DNA of 64,000 bases from Huaxiibacter chinensis (GTDB taxonomy: Bacteria; Pseudomonadota; Gammaproteobacteria; Enterobacterales; Enterobacteriaceae): positions 310,001 to 374,000 of the forward strand of contig NZ_JAJVHF010000002.1 of NCBI RefSeq assembly GCF_022171985.1, written 5' to 3'. Numbering within the stretch: the first letter of the stretch is position 1; every line of letters starts with the position of its first letter. The position numbers and the translations under genes were made by a program. The notes under the pieces are model-generated. The model did not search any database and had not been told where the DNA came from. It saw nothing but the letters and a program-made list of their open reading frames with translations. This document shows positions 23,763-33,085 of the stretch, piece after piece.

Positions 23763-24429
23763 CCCCGTTGCGCTGGAACAGGCAGTGGCGGCGCTCGCCG
23801 CCGCGATGGCCGATCCGTCGCGGGTGAAGATGCTGTGCGCGCTGATGGACGGGCGCGCCTGGACCGCCACCGAGCTGAGCGCGGCGGCAGACGTCGCGCC
23901 CTCTACCGCCAGCGGACACCTCAACCGGCTGGTGGAGGGGAAGCTGATAACCTGTCTGTCGCAGGGGCGGCATCGTTACTACCGTCTGGCGGGGCACGAG
24001 GTGGCAGAGATGGTGGAGCAGATGATGGGGCTCTCCTGGAGCCGCATCTCACCGCCGGAAACGACGGCGCCGAAATCGATGCGCGAGGCGCGAACCTGTT
24101 ACGACCATCTTGCGGGCACGGTTGCAGTGCAGATGTATGATTTTATGCACTCCGCGGGGTGGCTGGTGCCAGACGGCTCGGCGTTAACTTTGTATGGGCG
24201 AGAACAGTTTATGCAACGCGGTATTCCCATCAGCGCTAACCCGCGCCGAAAGGCGTGCTGTGCCTGTCTGGACTGGAGCGAGCGGCGTTTTCATCTAGGC
24301 GGCGAGGCGGGCGCGGCGTTACTGACGTATCTGGATTCAAAAGGATGGATTCAGCGGGTGACGGGGTTTCGTGAGGTGACAATAACCGCTGCGGGCAGAG
24401 CGGCGTTGCAGAAGTCTTTTAGCGGGTGA
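23734..24429 (+). CDS. ArsR-family regulator with extended C-terminus
   Basis: 231 residues: ArsR winged helix (about 10-95, PSRVKMLCALMDGRAWTATEL, VAPSTASGHLNRLVEGKLI) followed by about 130 residues containing RKACCACLDWSERRFHLGG, a Cys/His-bearing segment seen in YczG/DUF-type ArsR proteins. The three Cys could bind metal or sense redox state. As the last gene of the cluster it probably regulates it. Start ATG at 23734 lies within the ACT gene. Confidence 0.85.
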   Translation: MPKTSLIPDNPVALEQAVAALAAAMADPSRVKMLCALMDGRAWTATELSAAADVAPSTASGHLNRLVEGKLITCLSQGRHRYYRLAGHEVAEMVEQMMGLSWSRISPPETTAPKSMREARTCYDHLAGTVAVQMYDFMHSAGWLVPDGSALTLYGREQFMQRGIPISANPRRKACCACLDWSERRFHLGGEAGAALLTYLDSKGWIQRVTGFREVTITAAGRAALQKSFSG

Positions 24430-24453
24430 AGCGGGCGGGGGACTGTGCGGTCT

Positions 24454-24753
24454 GATGCCCTCACCCCGGCCCTCTCCCACGGGAGAGGGAGAAACAACGC
24501 CCCTGCCGGGGGGAGAACCGGTGCTGATATTCCCTCTCCCTTTGGGAGAGGGTTAGGGTGAGGGGGCAAATGTGCGCGCTGATGCCCTCACCCCGGCCCT
24601 CTGCCACGGGAGAGGGAGAAAACAAGACCCCTGCCTGGAGGAGAACCGGTGCCAATATCCCCTCTCCCTTCGGGAGAGGGTTAGGGTGAGGGGAAAGATG
24701 CGCGCTGATGCCCTCATCCCCGCCCTCTCCCACGGGAGAGGGAGAAAACAAGA
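24454..24753. repeat. Tandem REP cluster, about 127-base period
   Basis: The unit starting GATGCCCTCA occurs at 24454, 24581 and 24707 (periods 127 and 126). Each begins with CCTCACCCCGGCCCTCTCCC-type bases plus a GGGAGAGGG partner. Between units lie the inverted partners ending GTTAGGGTGAGGG. This is the common Enterobacter intergenic REP/BIME. No coding capacity or RAYT gene seen here; it fills 24430-24862. Confidence 0.85.
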
Positions 24754-24862
24754 CCCAGAACCTATCCACCGCTTTTCGCAATTCCTGCTCTTTAGCCTCG
24801 CGTTTCTTGATACTTACCGTGATAACTATTACTGTGGCCGCGTGATACAAGAGGATTTCCCC

Positions 24863-25333
24863 GTGAGTGAAGAAGATCTGTTCAGCCGCAGGCCGATGGG
24901 CATGCGAATGGCGATGGTTGTGCGCCAGTGGCGTGCCATTATTGACGATGCCATTCTTGATACGGGGTTAACCCAGTCGAGCTGGACGGTCATGATGCAG
25001 CTTCAACAGCTGGGGGATAATGTCTCGGTGAGCGAACTGGCGGAAGTGCAGGGTATCGAACTGCCGCCGCTGATGCGCACACTCTCTCAGCTGGAAAAGC
25101 AGGGTTATCTTCTGCGTACCACATCGCCCTATGACAAGCGTATTCGTTTATTACGACTGACTCCTGAAGGCAACGCGGTGCTGAAGACGTTGACGCAAGT
25201 CATTGAGACGTTTCAGGCTCGCGTATCGCAAAATATCGCGCCAGAACATATCGACATTTTTAGCGCCACACTAAATCAAATCGCCTGCAATTTGCGGTCA
25301 ATCCGCGAAGAAGATAATAAGACACAAAAATAA
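24863..25333 (+). CDS. MarR-family regulator
   Basis: 156 residues, MarR/SlyA winged helix (RQWRAIIDDAILDTGLTQSSW, ELAEVQGIELPPLMRTLSQLE, YDKRIRLLRLTPEG in shorter pieces). There is no ATG at a sensible place; GTG 24863 has GAGGA seven bases upstream. Its stop overlaps the start of the HlyD gene (TAATG), so it is the first gene of a regulator-efflux operon and the likely repressor. Confidence 0.85.
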   Translation: MSEEDLFSRRPMGMRMAMVVRQWRAIIDDAILDTGLTQSSWTVMMQLQQLGDNVSVSELAEVQGIELPPLMRTLSQLEKQGYLLRTTSPYDKRIRLLRLTPEGNAVLKTLTQVIETFQARVSQNIAPEHIDIFSATLNQIACNLRSIREEDNKTQK

Positions 25334-26397
25334 TGACTCCTGAACAAAAGTTTGCCCGTTGGGTAAGGGTGAGTATTGCCTCTTTCCTGCTGATGTTTGT
25401 CTACTTTATCGTGGCGGATATCTGGATCCCGCTGACGCCGGACGCCACCGTTATGCGCGTGGTAACGCCTGTGTCGGCACGCGTGTCGGGCTATGTCGCC
25501 GCCGTACACATTCACAACAACAGTCAGGTCAAAAAAGGGGACGTGCTGTTTGAACTGGATCCCACGCCTTTTCGCAATAAGGTCGAGGCCGCTGAAATCG
25601 CCCTGGAGCAGGCGCGCCTGGCTAACCAACAGCTTGATGCGCAAATCACCGGCGCGCAGGCCAGCCTGAAAACAGCGCAGCTGAATGCCCGCAACGACAA
25701 AGTGACCTTCGATCGTTATCAGAAGTTGAGCACTCTGCAAAATGTCTCCCGGTCCGATCTGGATAAGGTCCGTACCGCCTGGCAGAGCAGTGAACAGTCC
25801 GTCGCGAATCTGCAGGCGACGCTGCAAAATTTACGCATCGAGCGCGGCGAGCGGGACGAAAAGCGTAACGTCACGCTGCAAAAATACCGTAACGCGCTGG
25901 AAGAGGCGGAACTGAACCTGAGCTGGACCCGGGTTTACGCTCAGGCCGATGGCACTATCAGCAACCTGCAGCTCAGCCCAGGCTTTTACGCCACTTCGGG
26001 CACAGCCGCACTGGCGCTGGTCAACAACCAGACCGATATCGTGGCGGATTTTCGTGAAAAGAGCCTGCGGCACACGCACCAGGGAACCGATGCCGCGGTG
26101 GTATTCGATGCCTTTCCGGGAAGAGTGTTCCATGCCCACGTAACCAGCAGCGATGCGGGGATTCTGGCGGGACAAGAGGCGGTGAACGGGCAACTCTCTC
26201 AACCGGAGACCTCTAACCGCTGGGTACGTGATGCCCAGCGTATGCGCATTCACGTTTCGCTGGAAGAGTCACTCCCTAAGCATTTGCCGACCGGCGCGCG
26301 GGCCACCGTACAGCTTTATAATAGCGAAGGGCCGTTCGCGCAGTTCTTCTCCGGTCTGCAGATCCATCTCGTCAGCCTGCTGCACTATGTCTATTAA
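25333..26397 (+). CDS. HlyD/EmrA-family periplasmic adaptor
   Basis: 354 residues: one N-terminal membrane helix (about 12-32), the lipoyl halves around VSARVSGYVAAVHIHNNSQVKKGD and TRVYAQADGTISNLQLSPG, and a coiled coil of about 110 residues between them. Works with the following DUF2955 membrane protein to export small, probably aromatic or acidic, molecules (compare AaeA/AaeB and EmrA). The last 11 bases overlap the next gene. Confidence 0.88.
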   Translation: MTPEQKFARWVRVSIASFLLMFVYFIVADIWIPLTPDATVMRVVTPVSARVSGYVAAVHIHNNSQVKKGDVLFELDPTPFRNKVEAAEIALEQARLANQQLDAQITGAQASLKTAQLNARNDKVTFDRYQKLSTLQNVSRSDLDKVRTAWQSSEQSVANLQATLQNLRIERGERDEKRNVTLQKYRNALEEAELNLSWTRVYAQADGTISNLQLSPGFYATSGTAALALVNNQTDIVADFREKSLRHTHQGTDAAVVFDAFPGRVFHAHVTSSDAGILAGQEAVNGQLSQPETSNRWVRDAQRMRIHVSLEESLPKHLPTGARATVQLYNSEGPFAQFFSGLQIHLVSLLHYVY

Positions 26398-27463
26398 TAC
26401 CCTGGCGCGGGTCTTTACCCCGCACGGCAATATCGTCTATACGGCGAATGATTTTCGCCAGACGCTGCGCATTGTTTTTGCCGGCATGATTGCCCTGAGC
26501 ATATCGAGTTTTTACAACACCACGTACGGCGTCTTTTACGTGGTCTACCCGATTATGCTGATGTCACTGGTGCCGGTGTTTAACCGCCATGTGGCGAAAC
26601 AGTTTGTCTTTAGCGCTTCGCTGAACTGTATCGAAATGGTGTTCATCATCGGCTATCTGTCGCAATGGCCGGTGATTATGACGCTGGTGGTGTTTGCCCT
26701 TTATGTGATGCGCTTTCGCTTTATGAGCCAGGGACCGCTCTTCCTGTTTGGTTCGATGGGCGTGGTGTGCCAGAGCGTGATGCTCAATTTTATGAGTTAT
26801 CCCACCACCAACTGGCACACGCTGTTGTTTTCCAATATCGAAGCCAGCGTGATGGCGGTGTGCCTGAGCGCGTTGATGAACTATCTGTTGCCCGACGTAG
26901 AGCCGCGCAAGCCGCCGCCGCTGATTGAGAAAGATGCCGCGCGTGTCCGCCACGAATCGCTGCTATCTGGCACGGTCGCGACGCTGATTTTTGTCGTTTT
27001 TCAGATAAGCGATCTGAGCGACTCCCTGTCGGCGCTGATGGCCGGCGTGCTGATCTTATTTCCTATGCATTATCGCGGTGCGGTGATGAGCTCAATCTGG
27101 CGTGTGGTCGGCGTAGTGCTGGGCTGTCTGTATATTCTGGTCATGCAGCTGCTGCTTTACGATCACAGCAGCCATATGGTGCTGATGATGCCGCTCATTG
27201 GTCTGGGGCTGGCGTTTGGCGCGCGCCTGCACGTCATGGAAAAGGTGGGCGCAGGAGTCGGCTTTGCCAGTATTACCACCATCGGCATTATGTTTGGTCA
27301 GAATCTGCATCCGGACGGCGACCTGGTGTTCAGCGATCTCTATCGCATCGTCTCCGTCACCGTTGCGCTGGTGGCCACGCTGACCCTCGTATTTCTGGTG
27401 CATCTGATCCTCAACTGTTTTGAGCCGACGCGTTACGTCATTGCGCCGCCACAAAACAGTTAA
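26387..27463 (+). CDS. DUF2955 membrane protein (FUSC/AaeB-like)
   Basis: 358 residues with about ten membrane helices in two blocks, as in the FUSC/AaeB group; DUF2955 by overall pattern ([21 protein letters not shown] region and the second block from [18 protein letters not shown]). Partner of the upstream adaptor. Start ATG 26387 lies in the end of the HlyD gene, indicating translational coupling. Its stop overlaps that of yjiN. Confidence 0.83.
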   Translation: MSINTLARVFTPHGNIVYTANDFRQTLRIVFAGMIALSISSFYNTTYGVFYVVYPIMLMSLVPVFNRHVAKQFVFSASLNCIEMVFIIGYLSQWPVIMTLVVFALYVMRFRFMSQGPLFLFGSMGVVCQSVMLNFMSYPTTNWHTLLFSNIEASVMAVCLSALMNYLLPDVEPRKPPPLIEKDAARVRHESLLSGTVATLIFVVFQISDLSDSLSALMAGVLILFPMHYRGAVMSSIWRVVGVVLGCLYILVMQLLLYDHSSHMVLMMPLIGLGLAFGARLHVMEKVGAGVGFASITTIGIMFGQNLHPDGDLVFSDLYRIVSVTVALVATLTLVFLVHLILNCFEPTRYVIAPPQNS

Positions 27464-28731
27464 AAAGTTATCACGCTGGGGAGCTGGGAGAGTAAAAACA
27501 GGATCAAGCCAATGGTTCCGCCCACCAGCGTACCGTTGACGCGGATAAACTGCAGGTCTTTACCAATATTCAGCTCAATCTGCCGCGACATATCTTTTGC
27601 ATCCCAACCTTTAACGGTGTCGCTGATATGGCGCGTCAGGAAGGTGGCAAAATCCGGTGCCATACGATGCGCGGCCTGTTCAAGGTGCTCGTTCAGCGAC
27701 GCCCGCAGGCTGGCATCGGCCACCAGCGTTTCGCCAAACCACAGCCCGGCCTGCGTCATGCGTTGCTTAACGCGTGAATCGTCGCTTTGCATGTCGTTCT
27801 TCAGCCACTGGCGAAGATCGCCCCACATCTCGCTCAGGTAGCGGTTAAAGGCGTCATCGTTTTTGAGATAGTGTTTGATATTTTCTGCTTTTTCCGCCAT
27901 CTCCGGATCATTTTTCAGGTTGTCGATAAGCTTCAGCGTGGCGCGGTCAAAGGCCTGACGGATCTGATGCGTGCGGTCATGGCTGATGTCATCCAGCAGG
28001 GTGTTCACCGCTTTCGACACCATCTCCGCGCTTTGATCTCCCAGCCACTCGGTGGGCAGCACCATCGCCTTACGTGGGTGTTCGGTTTCCAGCCAGTGGA
28101 CGATTTGCGCGGCAATAAAATCGCGCGTGCTTTCCCGCTGAATCAGGGCGATCAGACGATGAATGATCGCATCCAGCAATACCTGATGTCGGTTGTTTTT
28201 GGTCATGCTTTCCAGCATCACGGCGCTGGTTTCGGTGAAGTCGACCTTATCGATTGCCTTATGCACCGCGCGTTTTAACAAGCGCTGAATGCGCCCGTCG
28301 TCGGTGAGCTCCAGAAAACCGCTCATCACCTGGATCAGATGCTGACCGACGCGCTTAGCGTTTTCAGGCTCGCTGAACCAGACGCCAATCATTTGCGCAG
28401 GCTCGTAGCGGCGGATAAGCGCCACCAGCGACTGGGTATCGAGAAACTTTTCCTGCACAAATTGCCCGAGATTGTCGCCTATCCGGTCTTTGTTACGCGG
28501 GATAATGGCCGTATGGCGGGAGATAAAGGGAATCGGCACCCGGCGAAACAGCGCGACCACCGCGAACCAGTCCGCCAGCGCACCGACCATCGCCGCCTCG
28601 GCAATCGCCTTTACCCCGCGCACCCAGAACGTCTGTGGCAGAAAGAGGGTCACAATAAATGTCGCAACGGCCACCAGCAGGAGCGACAGCGCCAACAGCT
28701 TGGCGCGTTTGAGTTCAGCTAATTTTTCCAT
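27460..28731 (-). CDS. yjiN: DUF445 inner-membrane protein YjiN
   Basis: 423 residues, membrane helices at both ends (about 12-32 and 400-418) and a long helical middle. Features of DUF445/YjiN are [21 protein letters not shown] near residue 43 and [21 protein letters not shown] before the last helix. E. coli YjiN has nearly the same length. Function unknown. Its start is four bases after the lysE stop, so the two are probably cotranscribed. Confidence 0.9.
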   Translation of the reverse strand: MEKLAELKRAKLLALSLLLVAVATFIVTLFLPQTFWVRGVKAIAEAAMVGALADWFAVVALFRRVPIPFISRHTAIIPRNKDRIGDNLGQFVQEKFLDTQSLVALIRRYEPAQMIGVWFSEPENAKRVGQHLIQVMSGFLELTDDGRIQRLLKRAVHKAIDKVDFTETSAVMLESMTKNNRHQVLLDAIIHRLIALIQRESTRDFIAAQIVHWLETEHPRKAMVLPTEWLGDQSAEMVSKAVNTLLDDISHDRTHQIRQAFDRATLKLIDNLKNDPEMAEKAENIKHYLKNDDAFNRYLSEMWGDLRQWLKNDMQSDDSRVKQRMTQAGLWFGETLVADASLRASLNEHLEQAAHRMAPDFATFLTRHISDTVKGWDAKDMSRQIELNIGKDLQFIRVNGTLVGGTIGLILFLLSQLPSVITF

Positions 28732-28734
28732 GGG

Positions 28735-29397
28735 TTAAGGATAGAGGGAAGCGGGGGGAAAGTGCAAAGTGCGCCATAAAATCCAGCCGCCAAATACCAT
28801 TAATACCACGCCAGCCGTCCGCTCTATTAACCAGAGGGATCGCCGTAATGTTTGCTGCACCCCCGGCAAACCGATCAGGGACACCACGGTAAAATCCCAT
28901 GCCAGCACCGCCAATACCATCCAGATGCCGCTGACCGACTGCTGAAGCAGCGTGACATCCGGCCCCAGCAACGATGTCATCAGCGCCAGATAGAACAGCG
29001 CATTTTTAGGATTCAGGAGTGCCGAGCCTAGCCCAATGAGTATCTGCATCGATAAAGAGGGGCAGTGCGAGTGGGCATCGCGGAGCGACAGGATCTGCGG
29101 GCGGCTGCGTATCAGATGCAATCCAATCCACAGCAGATACAAGGCGCCCAGCAGCTCAATGAGTGTGAAAATCCAGGTAACGTGGCGCAGCATGCTCCAG
29201 CCGATAATCACCAGCACTATATAAAACCCATTTCCCATCGCAATGCCCAGGCACAGGCCTGCACTGCCGCGAAGCCGATAGCGTGCGGCGTATCCGACCA
29301 ATAAAAAGAAATCCGGTCCGGGGCTTAAAAGGGCGACAAAGTGTGCCAGCGCCAGCGCGAGAAAAGCAGAAGGAAAAAGGTGTGATAAAAGTTCCAT
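28735..29397 (-). CDS. LysE/RhtB-family amino-acid exporter
   Basis: 220 residues, six predicted helices, with the LysE signature near the N-terminus LALAHFVALLSPGPDFFLL and GSALLNPKNALFYLALM. Exports an amino acid or homoserine-like compound; the specific substrate is not readable. The AraC regulator 47 bases upstream on the same strand probably controls it. Confidence 0.88.
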   Translation of the reverse strand: MELLSHLFPSAFLALALAHFVALLSPGPDFFLLVGYAARYRLRGSAGLCLGIAMGNGFYIVLVIIGWSMLRHVTWIFTLIELLGALYLLWIGLHLIRSRPQILSLRDAHSHCPSLSMQILIGLGSALLNPKNALFYLALMTSLLGPDVTLLQQSVSGIWMVLAVLAWDFTVVSLIGLPGVQQTLRRSLWLIERTAGVVLMVFGGWILWRTLHFPPASLYP

Positions 29398-29444
29398 AAC
29401 GACCTCAACAGGAAAACCGAGGTCACTTTAGGACGTTGCGGACA

Positions 29445-30188
29445 CTATTTATTGTCTGAAATTGATCGGCCCGTAGCGTACTGGCGAGGGGTTGCGGCCG
29501 TGTAGCTGACAAACGTTTTATGAAAATGACTCTGGTCGGCAAACCCACTTTGATAGCTCACGTCGGCAATTGTGTCTCCTGCGCGCAAGCGGGCTTTGGC
29601 ATATTCCACGCGTGCGATATTGAGAAAGCTGCCCGGCGTCAGGCCTGTATCCTGTTTAAAGGTACGTATCAGCGTCTCTTTACGCAGCGAGAACCGCTGA
29701 GCAAGTTCATCCAGTCCGGGCGGATGGATGAGTTCGCGGAGGAAGACCTGCTGTAACTGCTGGCTGGTAGGACGCAGCGTGTCACCTTCATCCCCGCCCT
29801 GTGGAAGGGCCGTGAGCAAAGCGCGCAGGGATGATTCAGACAGGTTTTCAACAACATGCAGATAAAGACTAAACAGAGATGCACTGCGGATAACCTGCAT
29901 CGCCAGCGGTACAGGGGTGTCGAGATACAGCAAATGATAGCTGCGAGGCTGCCCTGCCAGCGGATTGCAACTGTGCGGTACATGGGCTGGGATCACGATG
30001 ATATCGCCCGGTTTCAGGATGAATTCCTGACCGTTGCATAGACAGCACGTCTGCCCCTCGACTATCGCGCCTATCGACAGCTGAGTGTGGCTGTGGCGTT
30101 TATAAGCCTGTGTGCTTTGCCAGGTGCTTCGCAGCTCAAGGCCCGGGGCACGATGAAAACTCTGGCGAATGTGGCGCGTTTCGGTCAT
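29445..30188 (-). CDS. AraC-family regulator with cupin sensor
   Basis: 247 residues: N-terminal cupin (HSHTQLSIGAIVEGQTCC, IVIPAHVPHSCNP) and two C-terminal AraC helix-turn-helices (LDELAQRFSLRKETLIRTFK, IADVSYQSGFADQSHFHKTF). This type is commonly paired with LysE exporters, as here. Confidence 0.88.
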   Translation of the reverse strand: MTETRHIRQSFHRAPGLELRSTWQSTQAYKRHSHTQLSIGAIVEGQTCCLCNGQEFILKPGDIIVIPAHVPHSCNPLAGQPRSYHLLYLDTPVPLAMQVIRSASLFSLYLHVVENLSESSLRALLTALPQGGDEGDTLRPTSQQLQQVFLRELIHPPGLDELAQRFSLRKETLIRTFKQDTGLTPGSFLNIARVEYAKARLRAGDTIADVSYQSGFADQSHFHKTFVSYTAATPRQYATGRSISDNK

Positions 30189-30341
30189 AGGTCGTCCTGT
30201 CAGTTGCGTTTTTTATACCATGTCAGCATTTCAGAGGGCAGCGTCACATTCGGAAATGTCCTTATATACCCAACTTTACGCCCGCATCCAGTCACATTGA
30301 CTACCCTTATTACCCTAAGCGGCAAAAACAGGAGATTCAAT

Positions 30342-31712
30342 ATGGCTTATCAGACAGTAAATCCTGCCACCAATCAGCTCATCAAAGAATATCCCTCCCA
30401 CACCGACGCAGACGTCGAAGCGGCGCTTAAAAAAGCGGATGCCCTTTACCATTCAGAATGGGCAAAAGGGGACATCGAACAGCGCCTGCCTGTACTGCAT
30501 AAACTGGCGGACCTGATCGACGCGCGTGTGGACGATCTGGCCAAAATCGCCAGTGTGGAAATGGGGAAACTCATTGAGCAAAGCCGTAGCGAAGTGAAGC
30601 TGTGTGCACAAATTGCCCGCTATTACGCGGATAACGCGAAGCAGTTCCTCGCGCCGGTGAAATACAAATCTGAAATGGGCGACGCGTGGGTGGAACATCA
30701 TCCCATCGGTGTCCTGATGGCCGTGGAGCCATGGAACTTCCCGTATTATCAGCTGATGCGCGTGCTGGCGCCAAACCTGGCCGCCGGTAACCCGGTGCTG
30801 GCGAAACACGCCAGTATCGTGCCGCAATGTGCGGAAGCCTTTGCGCATCTGGTTCGCGAAGCGGGCGCGCCGGAAGGAGCCTGGACCAACCTGTTTATCT
30901 CGCAGGATCAGGTGGCGGCAATTATCGCCGATCCACGCGTTCAGGGTGCCGCTCTTACCGGATCGGAGAAAGCCGGTAGCGTAGTGGCCGCTCAGGCAGC
31001 CAAACACATCAAAAAATCGACGCTGGAGTTAGGCGGGAACGATGTGTTCGTCGTGCTGGACGATGCGGATCTGGAGAAGGCGGTCAAAACGGGTGTCAAT
31101 GCCCGACTCGCCAATGCCGGGCAGGTCTGTACCGCTGCCAAGCGCTTTATTCTGCACGAAAAAATTGCTGACCAGTTCCTGGCCAAATTCACGGAAGCCT
31201 TCCGCGCGATAAAAGTGGGCGATCCGCTCGATAAGAGCACGACGCTTGGACCTTTATCATCAAAAGATGCGCTCGAGACGTTAACCAAACAGGTGGACGA
31301 CGCGGTGAAAAATGGCGCGAAACTGCATCTTGGCGGCAAGCCCGTGCAGCGAGAGGGGAGCTTCTTTGAGCCGACGATCCTGACCCATATTTCACGGGAT
31401 AACCCGGCGTATTTCGAAGAGTTCTTCGGACCGGTGGCGCAGGTTTACGTGGTGAAAAACGACGACGAGGCGATAAGCCTGGCCAACGATTCTCACTACG
31501 GACTGGGTGGCGCGGTGTTCAGTAAAGACATCGAACGTGCGAAGAAAATGGCGTCACGTATCGAAACCGGGATGGTCTACATCAACTGGCTGACCGATAC
31601 CGCAGCAGAGCTGCCGTTCGGGGGCGTGAAGCGTTCGGGCTACGGGCGTGAGCTGTCGGATCTGGGGATCAAAGAGTTTGTGAACCAGAAGCTGGTGGTG
31701 GTGCGTCAGTAA
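30342..31712 (+). CDS. Aldehyde dehydrogenase, succinate-semialdehyde type
   Basis: 456 residues. Catalytic Cys in NAGQVCTAAKRF, general base Glu in STLELGGNDVF, cofactor motif GAALTGSEKAGS and terminal motif LPFGGVKRSGYGREL. It resembles the short NAD+ succinate-semialdehyde dehydrogenase group (E. coli Sad), so oxidation of succinate semialdehyde is the best guess. Start ATG 30342 follows AGGAGA; a long upstream in-frame extension overlaps the divergent AraC gene and is rejected. A strong terminator follows. Confidence 0.88.
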   Translation: MAYQTVNPATNQLIKEYPSHTDADVEAALKKADALYHSEWAKGDIEQRLPVLHKLADLIDARVDDLAKIASVEMGKLIEQSRSEVKLCAQIARYYADNAKQFLAPVKYKSEMGDAWVEHHPIGVLMAVEPWNFPYYQLMRVLAPNLAAGNPVLAKHASIVPQCAEAFAHLVREAGAPEGAWTNLFISQDQVAAIIADPRVQGAALTGSEKAGSVVAAQAAKHIKKSTLELGGNDVFVVLDDADLEKAVKTGVNARLANAGQVCTAAKRFILHEKIADQFLAKFTEAFRAIKVGDPLDKSTTLGPLSSKDALETLTKQVDDAVKNGAKLHLGGKPVQREGSFFEPTILTHISRDNPAYFEEFFGPVAQVYVVKNDDEAISLANDSHYGLGGAVFSKDIERAKKMASRIETGMVYINWLTDTAAELPFGGVKRSGYGRELSDLGIKEFVNQKLVVVRQ

Positions 31713-31720
31713 ACAGCATA

Positions 31721-31748
31721 AAAAAACCTGCCGAAAGGCAGGTTTTTT
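31721..31748. terminator. Bidirectional intrinsic terminator
   Basis: AAAAAACCTGCC-GAAA-GGCAGGTTTTTT, 12-bp arms with A/T tracts on both sides, between convergent ALDH and lipoprotein genes. Confidence 0.95.
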
Positions 31749-31759
31749 AAACCGGGCTG

Positions 31760-32080
31760 TTATTTAACTTCGATCTTATCCCACCCGCTTTTGAACATGC
31801 AGCTGTCGACAAGCGGCTCTCTGCGATATTCGTTGGCGTCTTCAACGGAATAGCTCGTGGAAATATCCTTTTTCTTTTTCGATTTGTCCTTTTTTTCCGA
31901 GCTAGAACTCGTCACGACATTATCGGGCGGAAGATCAATCAGCGCCTGCGCTTCGCATTCCGTGAGCTTTTTATTCATCTCTGAATCACTCACCCCTGGC
32001 TTAACCCATTTATACTGGACGCAACCTGAAAGAAGTAAGGTGACGCTCAGAATACAAAGCGCAGTCATGCGGCGTTTCAT
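31760..32080 (-). CDS. Small lipoprotein
   Basis: 106 residues with a lipobox LLLSGC (Cys20), so lipid-anchored. It has a lysine- and serine-rich middle (SSSSEKKDKSKKKKDIS) and two further Cys (CEAQALIDLP and CMFKSGW) that could form a disulfide. Not recognised as a named family. Its ATG overlaps the yfaZ stop (TAATG), so it is cotranscribed with that porin-like gene. Confidence 0.85.
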   Translation of the reverse strand: MKRRMTALCILSVTLLLSGCVQYKWVKPGVSDSEMNKKLTECEAQALIDLPPDNVVTSSSSEKKDKSKKKKDISTSYSVEDANEYRREPLVDSCMFKSGWDKIEVK

Positions 32081-32625
32081 TAGAAGGTGACCCCACCGCC
32101 AACGTATGCGCCGTCAATCAGGGTGTGGCCTGGACGACCGTCTTTGCCGTCAACGCTTACGTGGCGATAACCCACTTTCAGCGTAACAGGTTTAACAGGG
32201 GTCCAGCTTACGCCGCCGTTGGCTTCAACGTAGTTTTTAACGCTGTTGTTCAGGCCTTCTGGTGCGACATAGCCTTCACCAAAGACATGGATGCTGTCGG
32301 TCAGGGCAACATTCACACCGCCGCCGATTGGGAATGCTACGCCGTTATCGCCTTTCTTCGGGCCAATGTAGATGGCTTTGGCTCCTGCATTCAGCATCAC
32401 CGGGCCGAGTTCCAGGTTGTAGCCTGCGCCCACGCCGCCGGTCTGCGTACCGTCATCGGTATTCTTCAGCCAGTTGCTTTCTGCATACAGGCCAGATGAG
32501 GATTTACCCATTTCCAGATTGAGGTTGGTAAAGTTTTTACCCTGTTCGATGCTACCGCCCATGGCCAGTGCGGAACCTGATACAGCAGTCAGAGCAGCAA
32601 GGAGAAGAATATTCAGCTTTTTCAT
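32080..32625 (-). CDS. YfaZ-family outer-membrane protein
   Basis: 181 residues. Signal peptide cleaved near GSALA/MGGS; then alternating beta strands typical of a small barrel (GGVGAGYNLELGPVMLNAG, VKPVTLKVGYRHVSVDG) ending with the aromatic terminus GGGVTF. Assigned to the YfaZ precursor family. Function unknown; the lipoprotein gene follows it in an operon. Confidence 0.8.
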   Translation of the reverse strand: MKKLNILLLAALTAVSGSALAMGGSIEQGKNFTNLNLEMGKSSSGLYAESNWLKNTDDGTQTGGVGAGYNLELGPVMLNAGAKAIYIGPKKGDNGVAFPIGGGVNVALTDSIHVFGEGYVAPEGLNNSVKNYVEANGGVSWTPVKPVTLKVGYRHVSVDGKDGRPGHTLIDGAYVGGGVTF

Positions 32626-33085
32626 GTTTTATGCCTCGTCGTTAAATTAATCTGAGGGCACCTTAACAGGCGAGGTTTATGACTGCAAATGTGATGGATG
32701 TCGCGGTTTAATGCTGATTTTGTTATCGAAGTTATTCTTTAATGTTGCGTGTGTGAAGGTTTACTTTGGGGTCAATGGTTAATGTTTTTGCGTTTAATCT
32801 GCGTTTAATTTTTTGGCTAAACATAAAATGAACAGAGCGGATAAAATCGTTCGACGTGAATTAATTAAGCTTCTTATTATTTCCAATTATATTTCAGTTG
32901 AAACAGATAAATACGTAAATTTACATAATTAATCTGTCATGAGCATGATTTGAGCTGCAGGCGGATTTTAAAAAGGTTTGACGTCCTCAGAATAGTGCTG
33001 AGTTGAAGCGATCATTGATTCGGGGTAACGCCAGAAAAGGCAGGCAGACCCCAGCAAGAGAACTGGGGCCAGGTGCTTAGGGCAT
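32626..33085. other. AT-rich intergenic region with a hairpin
   Basis: About 460 bases without a convincing ORF. The left end must hold the yfaZ promoter. Near the right end, CCCCAG (33049-33054) and CTGGGG (33063-33068) form a hairpin just beyond the helicase stop and may be its terminator. Nothing else recognised. Confidence 0.6.

Noticed and set aside
24454..24753. Regular repeats as a CRISPR array
   Set aside because: Repeat unit is an imperfect palindrome pair with 126-127-base period, the intervening sequences are themselves repeated, and no cas genes occur.
30453..31007. Minus-strand ORF of 184 codons
   Set aside because: Antisense of the aldehyde dehydrogenase.
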